In this document: in pieces, positions 41,465-48,100 of the stretch | Layout: the number at the start of each line of letters is the position of its first letter | Position numbering within the stretch: the stretch's first letter is position 1 | Assembly (NCBI GenBank): GCA_944349855.1 | Contig: CALVNS010000009.1 | Span: 1 to 64,000, forward strand | Origin: an uncultured Eubacteriales bacterium | GTDB lineage: Bacteria > Bacillota > Clostridia > Christensenellales > Aristaeellaceae | DNA: 64,000 bases | Direction: 5' to 3' | The notes under the pieces: model-generated | Told to the model about the DNA's origin: nothing | The model's input: only the letters and a program-made list of their open reading frames with translations | Database searches by the model: none | Position numbers and translations under genes: made by a program

Positions 41465-42222
41465 CAGTCATTCCACCTCTCTGCAAAAAATCTGGGGGAA
41501 GGGGGAGCGGTCTGCGGCGGTGCGGTCTGCCGGTCATTCCGCTGTCTTTCGGCCCTTGCGGATTCCTGTTCCCTGCGGAATTGCGCCTGACGGGCTTTTG
41601 CATCGTCCAGCGTTCGGATGCCGGAACAGATCCAGCTGTCTACAACCCGCCGAATGTACGCGAAGGAAAGCGCACCGTATTCCACGGCCTCGTCTGCTGC
41701 AAACCGCAGCATGTCGTCAGAGATGCCGTGCTCATAAAAATCCCGAATGGCTTCAAACTGTGATCTGGCGAGGGCAATGCCGCATCGCTCGAAGTATCGC
41801 ACGGCATTTTCTTCTTCACCCAACCCTTTATTTTGGTTTATATATGTTCCCTGCTCATTTCCCGGTATATATCCCTGTTTTATTCCCTGTTTATATCCCT
41901 GCTCATAACTCTGTATTTTCGGGTTATATGCGGGGTTATTGCTGAAATAGCAGATGGTATAGATGGGCGTGACCTTCTTCTGGCCCTTGTAGGCGATCAG
42001 ACCAGCCTGGATAAGCTGGTTCCTTGCCTTGATAAGACTGTCCTCCGAGCATCCCACCAACGACATCAACACCGTGTTGGCAACCGATATCCTCTCCGGG
42101 AAACGCTCCTTGTTTGCCAAATACAGCAGTTTGCGCATAACCTTGTATGCGTTTGCAGAGAGAGGATGTGTCAGCTCCCAATCATCGAGCGCGTTAATCT
42201 CGATCAGATAGTTCACATTCAT
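41464..42222 (-). CDS. DnaD-like replication initiator/loader
   Basis: The 252-residue protein has a winged helix (about 20-95: LLYLANKERFPERISVANTVLMSLVGCSEDSLIKARNQLIQAGLI). A tetrapeptide-repeat linker follows (about 98-130: QGYK QGIK QGYI PGNE QGTY). The DnaD-type helical domain is at about 135-215 (YFERCGIALARSQFEAIRDFYEHGI, ALSFAYIRRVVDSWI), then a charged tail. The linker is encoded by 12-bp iterons, so the gene probably contains the phage origin, as lambda O does. It overlaps the helicase gene. Confidence 0.85.
   Translation of the reverse strand: MNVNYLIEINALDDWELTHPLSANAYKVMRKLLYLANKERFPERISVANTVLMSLVGCSEDSLIKARNQLIQAGLIAYKGQKKVTPIYTICYFSNNPAYNPKIQSYEQGYKQGIKQGYIPGNEQGTYINQNKGLGEEENAVRYFERCGIALARSQFEAIRDFYEHGISDDMLRFAADEAVEYGALSFAYIRRVVDSWICSGIRTLDDAKARQAQFRREQESARAERQRNDRQTAPPQTAPPSPRFFAERWND
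41835..41930. other. Candidate phage replication origin: 12-bp iterons inside the DnaD-like gene
   Basis: AT-rich repeats of 12 bp run in register from about 41847 to 41918. Units start at 41847, 41859, 41871, 41883, 41895 and 41907 with the shared core TCCCTG, and more degenerate units flank both sides. Since 12 bp is four codons, they also give the tetrapeptide repeats of the protein. Iterons inside the initiator gene next to the helicase gene are typical of lambda-type origins. Confidence 0.65.
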
Positions 42223-42380
42223 TTGGAACTCCCTTCATGGGAATTGGATCGTCTCATTTTTCGTTCCATGGGTTTTCAAATGCAAAGCCTGCGGGCGCAC
42301 TTGCTCAGATTTACGGCATATCCTCCCATAGCGCGTTGCACAATTTGCTGATGGGCTTTATGAACCGGGCAGGGGTGCGC

Positions 42381-42911
42381 CTATAGGCCATTTTCGCCCG
42401 CATCCGGTTCAGCATCCGCCAGAGCAGCATCCGCCACTTCTTCCTCACGCTTACGCGCCTCCTTCACAACCTCGCGCACAATGCGCATGTTGTTCCACGT
42501 CTTGACGAAGTGCATTGCGACGTTGTATTCGTGCTTCGGGATCTCCGCAAGGGCAGTAATGCCGTAGTTGGAAAGCACATCCTTCTTGATGATCCCCGCC
42601 AGCTTGCGTATGGCCTGGGGATCGGAAATGGAGGACTTGTCCAGCAGCTCAAGGGCATGTTCCTTCATCGCCGCGCTCAGATACCGCGCCTGCTGGCGGG
42701 TGACGGGCGTATTCAGGCGAATTTGCCGTTCCAGGGCCTCCAGCCGGTCGTTCTGTACCTGTTGGGCCGCTGAAAGCTGATGTAGGGCAGCGGTGTTGTT
42801 TTCCAGCAGCTTGGCCATGGCCTCGACCAGCGGTCCCATCATCTGCTGAACGATGGCCGGGATCACCTGGGCCTGTTCCGGCGTAAGGGTGGACAGGGCC
42901 TTTTCATCCAT
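42381..42911 (-). CDS. ORF6C-domain phage protein
   Basis: The 176-residue protein has a helical N-terminus (about 1-65, possible coiled coil). The ORF6C pattern follows: VTRQQARYLSAAMKEHALELLDKSSISDPQAIRKLAGIIKKDVLSNYGITALAEIPKHEYNVAMHFVKTW. ORF6C domains occur in antirepressors and early phage proteins. No Bro-N or KilA-N domain is fused here. A 160-bp gap without a clear gene separates it from the initiator gene. Confidence 0.8.
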   Translation of the reverse strand: MDEKALSTLTPEQAQVIPAIVQQMMGPLVEAMAKLLENNTAALHQLSAAQQVQNDRLEALERQIRLNTPVTRQQARYLSAAMKEHALELLDKSSISDPQAIRKLAGIIKKDVLSNYGITALAEIPKHEYNVAMHFVKTWNNMRIVREVVKEARKREEEVADAALADAEPDAGENGL

Positions 42912-43857
42912 GGATTTCTACCTCCTCGCATGCGACGGTATTCATTGCCTGGCGGGCGTTGGCTGCCCAGCCCTCGACGGTACGCAGCAGCTCGTCATAG
43001 GCATTCTTTTCAGATAGCGTCATCGCGCTGAATGCATGACCCATATGGGGCATCCGGGCGCATGTCCCGATGAATTGCCGCACGGCGCTTGCGAAAACAT
43101 CAAGGGTCAATTCGTCCACGGGTACGCGCTCGGCGTCGCCCTTGGCAGCTACACTCTGCATGGTCAGCAGTTCGCTCCGCACGCTGTCGTACTGGCGCTG
43201 GGCATCTTCGATAAGCTCGTTCTGCTCCTCAATCTCGCGGGCCAGGTCGGCATTTTCCCGGCGCAGACGTTGGACTTCTTGCAATGCAGCACGGCCCTCA
43301 TGGGCGATCCGCGCAAGCTCCCGCTGCTGCTCGTCAATGGTGTTTTGCTTGGCTGCCAGCTTGTCCATAATGTGATCCGGCACTTTGCCGGCGTCCTGCT
43401 CAAGTTCGCGGGCGCGATCCTCGGCTCTCTTGCGGGCTTTCCGCTCCTCGGCAAGTTCAATGCCCGCTTCCTCGCGCACCTTCCGCACGGCCTCCTCTAC
43501 CTCGCGGGTGGTCATGCCTGAAACGTCGTTTTCAGACAAAAACTGCTCCTCTGTGCCGGCAGGAAGGGCGAGGAGCTTGAATATCTTGCCGCGTTCACCG
43601 ATCTGCGCAACGGCGGCATTGTCGCCAAAGCGGGCATAGGCCTGCATGAATACCTGGGCATAGCGCACGCTGCAACCGGCGTTTTCCCTGATCCACTGTT
43701 CCCATTCGCCATGCTTTACCAGGGGCTTCGCCTCAGTAAGAACACGGCCAAGCTGGATCATGCCGTTTGCGATGCACTTGGCGTAATACTGGGCCTCTTG
43801 GGCAAGCCCACCCAGCACGGTGATTTCGGTCCTGCTTTGTTTGGTAAGTTCGTTCAT
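42904..43857 (-). CDS. DUF3102-domain phage protein
   Basis: The 317-residue protein has the DUF3102 start (EAQYYAKCIANGMIQLGRVLTEAKPLVKHGEWEQWIRENAGCSVRYAQVFMQAY, about 20-75). A long charged coiled coil (about 120-240) and a C-terminal helical part follow. DUF3102 proteins lie in phage early regions and resemble ParB-type DNA-binding proteins; the role is unknown. Confidence 0.85.
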   Translation of the reverse strand: MNELTKQSRTEITVLGGLAQEAQYYAKCIANGMIQLGRVLTEAKPLVKHGEWEQWIRENAGCSVRYAQVFMQAYARFGDNAAVAQIGERGKIFKLLALPAGTEEQFLSENDVSGMTTREVEEAVRKVREEAGIELAEERKARKRAEDRARELEQDAGKVPDHIMDKLAAKQNTIDEQQRELARIAHEGRAALQEVQRLRRENADLAREIEEQNELIEDAQRQYDSVRSELLTMQSVAAKGDAERVPVDELTLDVFASAVRQFIGTCARMPHMGHAFSAMTLSEKNAYDELLRTVEGWAANARQAMNTVACEEVEIHG

Positions 43858-43893
43858 TCGACATGACCCTTTCTCTGTCTCGGGAAAAAATTC

Positions 43894-43922
43894 TTTTCAA
43901 TGTCTGCGTTTCGTGGTATAAT
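43894..43922 (+). promoter_or_regulatory. Plus-strand promoter in a minus-strand region
   Basis: TTTTCA (43894-43899), a 17-bp spacer and TATAAT (43917-43922) with upstream TG (extended -10). It points away from the flanking minus-strand genes and leads only to a short non-coding stretch with a terminator. Confidence 0.6.
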
Positions 43923-43928
43923 AACGAC

Positions 43929-43995
43929 GGAAATTGATGCAAGTCGAGCGATTTCCACCGTCCGTAGTTATTGCGAGTAGCTACGGGCATTTTTT
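43929..43995 (+). ncRNA. Candidate small RNA of about 67 nt
   Basis: Between the plus-strand promoter and a terminator there is no gene. The RNA would contain GGAAAT/ATTTCC (43930-43935 and 43951-43956) as a first hairpin. A second stem, CCGTAGTTA/TAGCTACGG (43962-43970 and 43978-43986), closes a 7-base loop and is followed by GCA and six T. The 3' end overlaps the stop codon of the minus-strand gene at 43981. Both ends of a transcription unit are visible, but its function is unknown. Confidence 0.5.
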
Positions 43996-44373
43996 GTTGT
44001 TTTCTTGCGGTTCCTTAAAATCGCTCGGCGGCGGCGGCAGCGGAAGCCAGTGCGTCAGGTCGTTGTTCCGTTGGAACTGGTGGAACCCCGTTACGCTGAT
44101 CTCGTCGTACCTGCTTCGCGCCACAACGCAGTTGAACACGTCGCTGTCTTCCCTGGTCGGCTTTCTGTCCGTCGCTGCGATCCATGGGGCATCCAGGCCA
44201 TCGGCGATACGTAACCAATACAAGTTGAACGAGTTCCCGGGGAAATCGTCCCATTGCGTAAGCATGACGCCCTGATATGCGTGCCATGCGAAGACCTTGC
44301 CGTCTGCGTCGCCGTCGGCCTCGGCGGGCAGGCGGCTTTCCCTGTGAATCCATCCGTTAGTCATTTTTGTCAT
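43981..44373 (-). CDS. DUF551-like phage protein
   Basis: The 130-residue protein (GWIHRESRLPAEADGDADGKVFAWHAYQGVMLTQWDDF..., TGFHQFQRNNDLTHWLPLPPPP) has the W-I ... THWxPLPxPP signature of DUF551, a small family of phage proteins of unknown role. Confidence 0.8.
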   Translation of the reverse strand: MTKMTNGWIHRESRLPAEADGDADGKVFAWHAYQGVMLTQWDDFPGNSFNLYWLRIADGLDAPWIAATDRKPTREDSDVFNCVVARSRYDEISVTGFHQFQRNNDLTHWLPLPPPPSDFKEPQENNKKCP

Positions 44374-44641
44374 CTGCCGTTTCCTTCGGCATCGTAACGC
44401 TCACGCCACGCTCCGCAAGGGCGGCAATCCATAGCTGTTTCACATGCTCGTCGCAATGGGCCATGGCGTCGGCCCAGGTGGGGAAACGGCCGTGTTGCTG
44501 CCGGAACTTCATCTGGTAGTACAGGCTGTCGCGGTTATGCGGTTGATCCGGCTCGTGATCTACCGCACATATCGGGCATACGCCAGGCTTCGGCGGTAGG
44601 ATTACCACGCTCTCAAAAGGGATTTCTTTGATCTTAACCAT
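44357..44641 (-). CDS. Small phage protein with CxxC zinc site
   Basis: 94 residues from ATG 44641, which overlaps the end of the thyX gene and follows GGAGG. It contains PKPGVCPICAVDHEPDQPHNRDSLYYQMKFRQQHGRFPTWADAMAHCDEHVK, with Cys and His residues that could bind one zinc ion. The type is frequent in phages; function unknown. Confidence 0.75.
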   Translation of the reverse strand: MVKIKEIPFESVVILPPKPGVCPICAVDHEPDQPHNRDSLYYQMKFRQQHGRFPTWADAMAHCDEHVKQLWIAALAERGVSVTMPKETADDKND

Positions 44642-45302
44642 GCCGTAAGGCCTCCACCAGATCGCCGAATAGGGGTGGAAGATGGACAGCCATTGCACGG
44701 AGTAGCGGCAGCGCGACTTCGCGCATCTGCGGGTGAGGGGCGCCTGTTACCCCGATCGCGCGTAGTTTGAAGAAATGCCGCCATTCGCGGATGTTGGCCG
44801 TCATGACGACCTCGGTTTTCGTACTGGTGGGCAACACATCGCGTGCCATCTGCGGCGTATCGCCAATCTCAAGCAGATCGAAGTATGCTTTTTCGCATGC
44901 CTCGCAGGATTTTTTCCATACGTCGTAGGAAGGGGAACCCTTGCGCCAGAAGCACGGCTCAATCACCGTGATCTCCCTTCCAAACTGATCTTTGGCATAG
45001 TTGCAGTAGCGCGTGCTTTCCTGGGCAAAGCTGGCAAGGCGATGCCTCACAAGCTCATGGCTGACGCCGCGGTCTACGATGAATCGCACCGTCATGTCGG
45101 CGTGCTCCAGCATGGCCTCATGGCCGCGAGATACCAGTGCCTTGATGAACGTCTCGGCGGTGTCCTCGCCGATCTTGTACTCGGTTTTGTAGCACACGCG
45201 GCCCGCCTGTTCGATGGCGCTGTAAATCGCCTTTCGGCTGGCATTGTCCATCTTCTGCGGCCGCATCACTTCAAATCCAGCCTGAATGATTCTCAACCTC
45301 AA
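44634..45302 (-). CDS. thyX: FAD-dependent thymidylate synthase
   Basis: The 222-residue protein has the ThyX signature RHRLASFAQESTRY (RHRxxSxxxxSxRY) at about 86-99 and VSRGHEAMLEHADMTVRFIVDRGVSHELVRH before it. It makes dTMP from dUMP with methylene-tetrahydrofolate, NADPH and FAD, securing thymidine for phage replication. The start is TTG (45302, or 45296 with a better-spaced site). Confidence 0.95.
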   Translation of the reverse strand: MRLRIIQAGFEVMRPQKMDNASRKAIYSAIEQAGRVCYKTEYKIGEDTAETFIKALVSRGHEAMLEHADMTVRFIVDRGVSHELVRHRLASFAQESTRYCNYAKDQFGREITVIEPCFWRKGSPSYDVWKKSCEACEKAYFDLLEIGDTPQMARDVLPTSTKTEVVMTANIREWRHFFKLRAIGVTGAPHPQMREVALPLLRAMAVHLPPLFGDLVEALRHG

Positions 45303-45326
45303 ACACCCTCTTTCGTTTTTTCGATA

Positions 45327-45400
45327 TGGAGCTGCCGGCAGGAATCGAACCCGCGTCCCCTGGTTACAGATCAGGCGCTTTCCCTCTAAGCCACGGCAGC
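45327..45400 (-). tRNA. tRNA, probably Thr (TGT)
   Basis: The minus strand gives a full cloverleaf: acceptor GCTGCCG/CGGCAGC (perfect), D stem GCTT/AAGC, T arm GCGGG TTCGATT CCTGC and an encoded CCA. By geometry the anticodon loop is TCTGTAA (anticodon TGT), with an A-C mismatch closing the loop and C instead of T at position 33. The sequence around it also resembles a Tyr GTA loop, so the identity is not certain. It lies upstream of thyX in the same direction. Confidence 0.7.
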
Positions 45401-45842
45401 GTAGTGCCTGCTTTTTCTGCTCTCAAAGTCAGTTGGGGCAGGCAACCCGTCCTCTCCGTACAGGACTGCGCGGCGTCGCTCTCCGTCGTGTCGCAGTTGC
45501 TATCGGTCTGTGTTCCGTCCGGCTGGTTACGGATGGGTGCGACCCAGCAGCGCGCCCGTCTGTCCGGGCTGTCAAGCGTTGCTGATTTTCCGCTTTGCCA
45601 TCTGCATCTACGCCGCAGAAACCGCGCCCGTCTGTCCGGGGTGTCATGCGCTGTCTTCCGCATTGTCACCGTGCGATGTTGACCGTACCCACGGGATCGT
45701 AAGGTTTACCTTGCCGCCTTGCGCCGCAAGTCGCTGTCGAAACCTCAAAGACCGTTGTTTAAGGACGGTTTTTCTCCCAGCGGACGCAATGCCGTGGCGA
45801 GGTTTCCCGGCTAGGTGGGAAACATGCTGAACCGTAAAGCCC
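45401..45842. other. Non-coding stretch between two tRNA-like genes
   Basis: About 440 bp without a credible gene. It holds a 28-bp direct repeat (45551-45578 and 45623-45650, two mismatches, 72 bp apart). There is also a hairpin with T tract of plus-strand terminator form near 45750-45776 (GACCG and CGGTTTTTC around TTGTTTAAGGA). A stem GTTTCCC/GGGAAAC lies near 45804-45827. It may hold further decayed RNA genes. Confidence 0.45.
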
Positions 45843-45923
45843 TGGTGAGGATAGCCGGAATCGAACCGGCACCCAACGGAAGATGTACTATATTCCGGGT
45901 GGCTGCCAACGGCCAGTATCCTC
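45843..45923 (-). tRNA. tRNA-like gene with oversized anticodon arm
   Basis: Perfect acceptor GAGGATA/TATCCTC, discriminator A, encoded CCA, D stem TGGC/GCCA and T arm GCCGG TTCGATT CCGGC are all present. The part between D and T arms is 29 bases instead of about 23. The best stem is CGGAA/TTCCG with an 11-base loop (TATAGTACATC), so no normal anticodon can be assigned. The 5' end overlaps the stop codon of the PAPS-reductase-like gene by two bases. Confidence 0.55.
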
Positions 45924-47052
45924 ACGAATGCCCATCTTTCCGGGCCGCTTCATTCTCGCGCTGCATCCGCTCCGCCTTGTAAGCGTTGTATGCCTGCCTG
46001 TATCTGTAGCTGTCCCCGAACACATTCCATGCGGCCTTTACAAGGTTCGGTTCATAGGGTCGTATCTTCTCCAGGTCCTCAACGGCCCTGGAAGATATGG
46101 CGCATCCGCAGCAGCCCGTTCGCTTTAGCCCGTACACCTCGTAAGCGTCCGAGTATCGGATTTTGTAGTGTTCCTTGTACCACGCCTTATCGTCATCTGT
46201 CACATAGTACAGAGGGCGCAGCCGATATGTTCCATCCGCCGTTTCCGTGAAGCACATCGTTGTGCAGTCCTTGCGTGGAACGCTTCGCATCCCACCTTCT
46301 GCGCGGCGTTCTCCGGTAATCACCATGTCGAAATGCTTCTGCACGCTATGTGCAACGGATTTCTTGCATACGTCGCAACACTTGTTGCTGATCTTGAAGG
46401 GGATCGGGTGTTCCTTGATAAAGTCCAGCATCCACTTGCTGGAACCGATGACAAGTTGAATGTCGGGACGCGGATCGCCTGCGCTGTTGCATCCGCAAAG
46501 AAAGTTGATGGTCTGCTCGCATTTGGGATAGCGCTCTTTAAGCTCGCGCCGCTTGATTGCTTTATCTTCCGCCAGTGCGTATTCATCGGCAATGGACAGG
46601 GGAACGCCCTTCTTTTGAACGCCCTCCAGACCGGCGCTCATGATCTTCGATACAAATGGCACGCCGTATTCCCGGACGGCTTGAACAATGTTCTTCTTCG
46701 GCCTGTAAGCGTGAATTTCTACGCCATATTTTTCCGCCACTTCCTTCACATGGCGTTTTGTCGCTTCCATTTCCAATCCCGTGTTGAAAAATCCATAGTG
46801 GATGTCCGGAAGACCGTAGAATGTCCGCACGCGCTCCACCAAATCAATCAATATGTCGCTGTCGCTTCCGCCGCTGTAGGAAAGCATCGCCCTTGGGTGC
46901 TCAATCAACCTCTTTGCAATAATTGCCTCGATTGCCATAAACTTGCGCGGCGCGTTGAAGTCCGCATATGCGGGCCGGTCTGTGTATACCCTGCTATGCA
47001 ATGGCATTGGCTTCGCGTTGGACTTCTTGGGTTGGTTGTTTTCCATTACCAC
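45922..47052 (-). CDS. PAPS reductase-like PP-loop protein
   Basis: The 376-residue protein has the PP-loop AMLSYSGGSDSDILIDLV (about 54-71), typical of the PAPS reductase/ATP pyrophosphatase superfamily. A middle part carries Cys clusters NKCCDVCKK and GERRAEGGMRSV, and a C-terminal GLKRTGCCGCAISS can complete a metal site. Phage members of this family are common; proposed roles include sulfur transfer and DNA or tRNA modification, none proven here. GTG 47052 is the best start. Confidence 0.85.
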   Translation of the reverse strand: MVMENNQPKKSNAKPMPLHSRVYTDRPAYADFNAPRKFMAIEAIIAKRLIEHPRAMLSYSGGSDSDILIDLVERVRTFYGLPDIHYGFFNTGLEMEATKRHVKEVAEKYGVEIHAYRPKKNIVQAVREYGVPFVSKIMSAGLEGVQKKGVPLSIADEYALAEDKAIKRRELKERYPKCEQTINFLCGCNSAGDPRPDIQLVIGSSKWMLDFIKEHPIPFKISNKCCDVCKKSVAHSVQKHFDMVITGERRAEGGMRSVPRKDCTTMCFTETADGTYRLRPLYYVTDDDKAWYKEHYKIRYSDAYEVYGLKRTGCCGCAISSRAVEDLEKIRPYEPNLVKAAWNVFGDSYRYRQAYNAYKAERMQRENEAARKDGHS

Positions 47053-47102
47053 GTCTACACCTCTCGTATCTCAATCCCGGCCATAAAAGGCCATCTTTTA
47101 CC

Positions 47103-47318
47103 TCATACAGCCACGCCGGCAGCTTCGCACGCTGCCTTGTATCTGCGCATGCGCTCTGCCAGCAGCTTCCCGATGTCCCGCGTCAGCTTCTCCTCGGCCT
47201 CCTCCGCGCCGTCTTCCGCCTTGATGTACAGCGGTACGGCGGGCAGAAAATCTCCGGTTGCGGGATCGCGCAGGGCTGTAACGCCCACCTGGATGAATCG
47301 TTCCTGCTTTGCCATCAT
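47103..47318 (-). CDS. Small phage protein, 71 residues
   Basis: MMAKQERFIQVGVTALRDPATGDFLPAVPLYIKAED... with a helical C-terminus (LTRDIGKLLAERMRRYKAACEA). The ATG lies in the TAA of the Cro-like gene. Function unknown. Confidence 0.65.
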   Translation of the reverse strand: MMAKQERFIQVGVTALRDPATGDFLPAVPLYIKAEDGAEEAEEKLTRDIGKLLAERMRRYKAACEAAGVAV

Positions 47319-47536
47319 TACACCGCCTTTGCGCTCATAGGATCGCAGCGAGAAAACAGATACCGTGCGTTGTACTCAGGCAGTAAAGACTCCATAATTT
47401 TTTCCGCTTCCGGGTAAGTGAAGTCGGTAAGGCCCATAAGCTTGTTATACGCTGTCTTTTCGGACACGTTCAGGAAGTCCGCAAAGGCTTTAGTGGAAAT
47501 CCCCTTGGCGGTAAGAACATTTTTGATATTGAGCAA
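47318..47536 (-). CDS. Cro-like helix-turn-helix protein
   Basis: 72 residues from TTG 47536, about 8 bases after GGAGGTGG. The HTH is visible in LTAKGISTKAFADFLNVSEKTAYNKLMGLTDFTYPEAEKIMESL. It is the first gene of the leftward early operon, transcribed from the strong divergent promoter at 47578-47606, the position of Cro. Confidence 0.8.
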   Translation of the reverse strand: MLNIKNVLTAKGISTKAFADFLNVSEKTAYNKLMGLTDFTYPEAEKIMESLLPEYNARYLFSRCDPMSAKAV

Positions 47537-47577
47537 AATCACCACCTCCAATTACCCCTGCTCGTATATCTATGCCT

Positions 47578-47606
47578 ATAATATACCCTTGCACGTACTT
47601 TGTCAA
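47578..47606 (-). promoter_or_regulatory. Leftward early promoter (Cro side)
   Basis: On the minus strand TTGACA (47601-47606), a 17-bp spacer and TATTAT (47578-47583): near-consensus. It drives the early operon. Confidence 0.88.
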
Positions 47607-47613
47607 TAGTTTT

Positions 47614-47629
47614 TTACCGTTAATCGTAA
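47614..47629. promoter_or_regulatory. Palindromic operator of the lysogeny switch
   Basis: TTACCGTTAATCGTAA is a 16-bp dyad (half-sites TTAC..GTAA around TTAA) placed between the -35 boxes of the two divergent promoters. It is the likely binding site of the CI-like and/or Cro-like protein. Confidence 0.7.
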
Positions 47630-47637
47630 TTTTTTAC

Positions 47638-47665
47638 TTGACCAAATGGCAACCGATGATATAAT
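47638..47665 (+). promoter_or_regulatory. Rightward repressor promoter
   Basis: TTGACC (47638-47643), a 16-bp spacer and TATAAT (47660-47665), 30 bp upstream of the repressor ATG. Confidence 0.85.
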
Positions 47666-47694
47666 TAAAGAAGAAAACACTTCGGAGGCGTGAG

Positions 47695-48069
47695 ATGGAT
47701 TTTTTAGAGAAGGTCAACCTGCTCATGCAGGAACAAAAATTGAATAGGCATACGCTTTCGGAAGCCTGCGGGATTCCGTACACAACAATAGATGGATGGT
47801 TTAAGAAGGGATACGAAGGAGCAAAGGTCAGCACGCTCATTAAACTTGCCGACTATTTTTCCGTAGAGCTTGATTATCTCGTCAGACCCTCTATCACGGA
47901 TCGCAACTATGGCAGGCAGATCGAAGCCATAGGCGTAGAAGAAAAAGAACTCCTGACCATCTATCGTTCTATGAACGACATGGGTAGGAGCCTGATGATG
48001 AATACCGCACGCACCTTTGCCGGGAATCCCGACATGCAAAAAGAAAAGAAAAGCGCGTCGGCAATATGA
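47695..48069 (+). CDS. CI-like repressor (XRE family)
   Basis: The 124-residue protein has an XRE HTH at about 1-65 (MDFLEKVNLLMQEQKLNRHTLSEACGIPYTTIDGWFKKGYEGAKVSTLIKLADYFSVELDYLV). A short C-terminal helical part follows and there is no peptidase or LexA-type domain, so it is probably not cleaved by RecA. GGAGGCGTGAG precedes the ATG. It represses the early operon through the operator at 47614-47629. Confidence 0.9.
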   Translation: MDFLEKVNLLMQEQKLNRHTLSEACGIPYTTIDGWFKKGYEGAKVSTLIKLADYFSVELDYLVRPSITDRNYGRQIEAIGVEEKELLTIYRSMNDMGRSLMMNTARTFAGNPDMQKEKKSASAI

Positions 48070-48100
48070 TATTCGTCGATTTTGAAAAGAGGTGATGCCT

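Noticed and set aside
42223..42380. Tiny frames between ORF6C and the initiator gene
   Set aside because: Frames of 16-17 codons on the minus strand lack convincing ribosome binding sites.
45549..45660. CRISPR-like repeat pair
   Set aside because: Only two copies with mismatches, in a non-coding gap, with no cas genes in the window.
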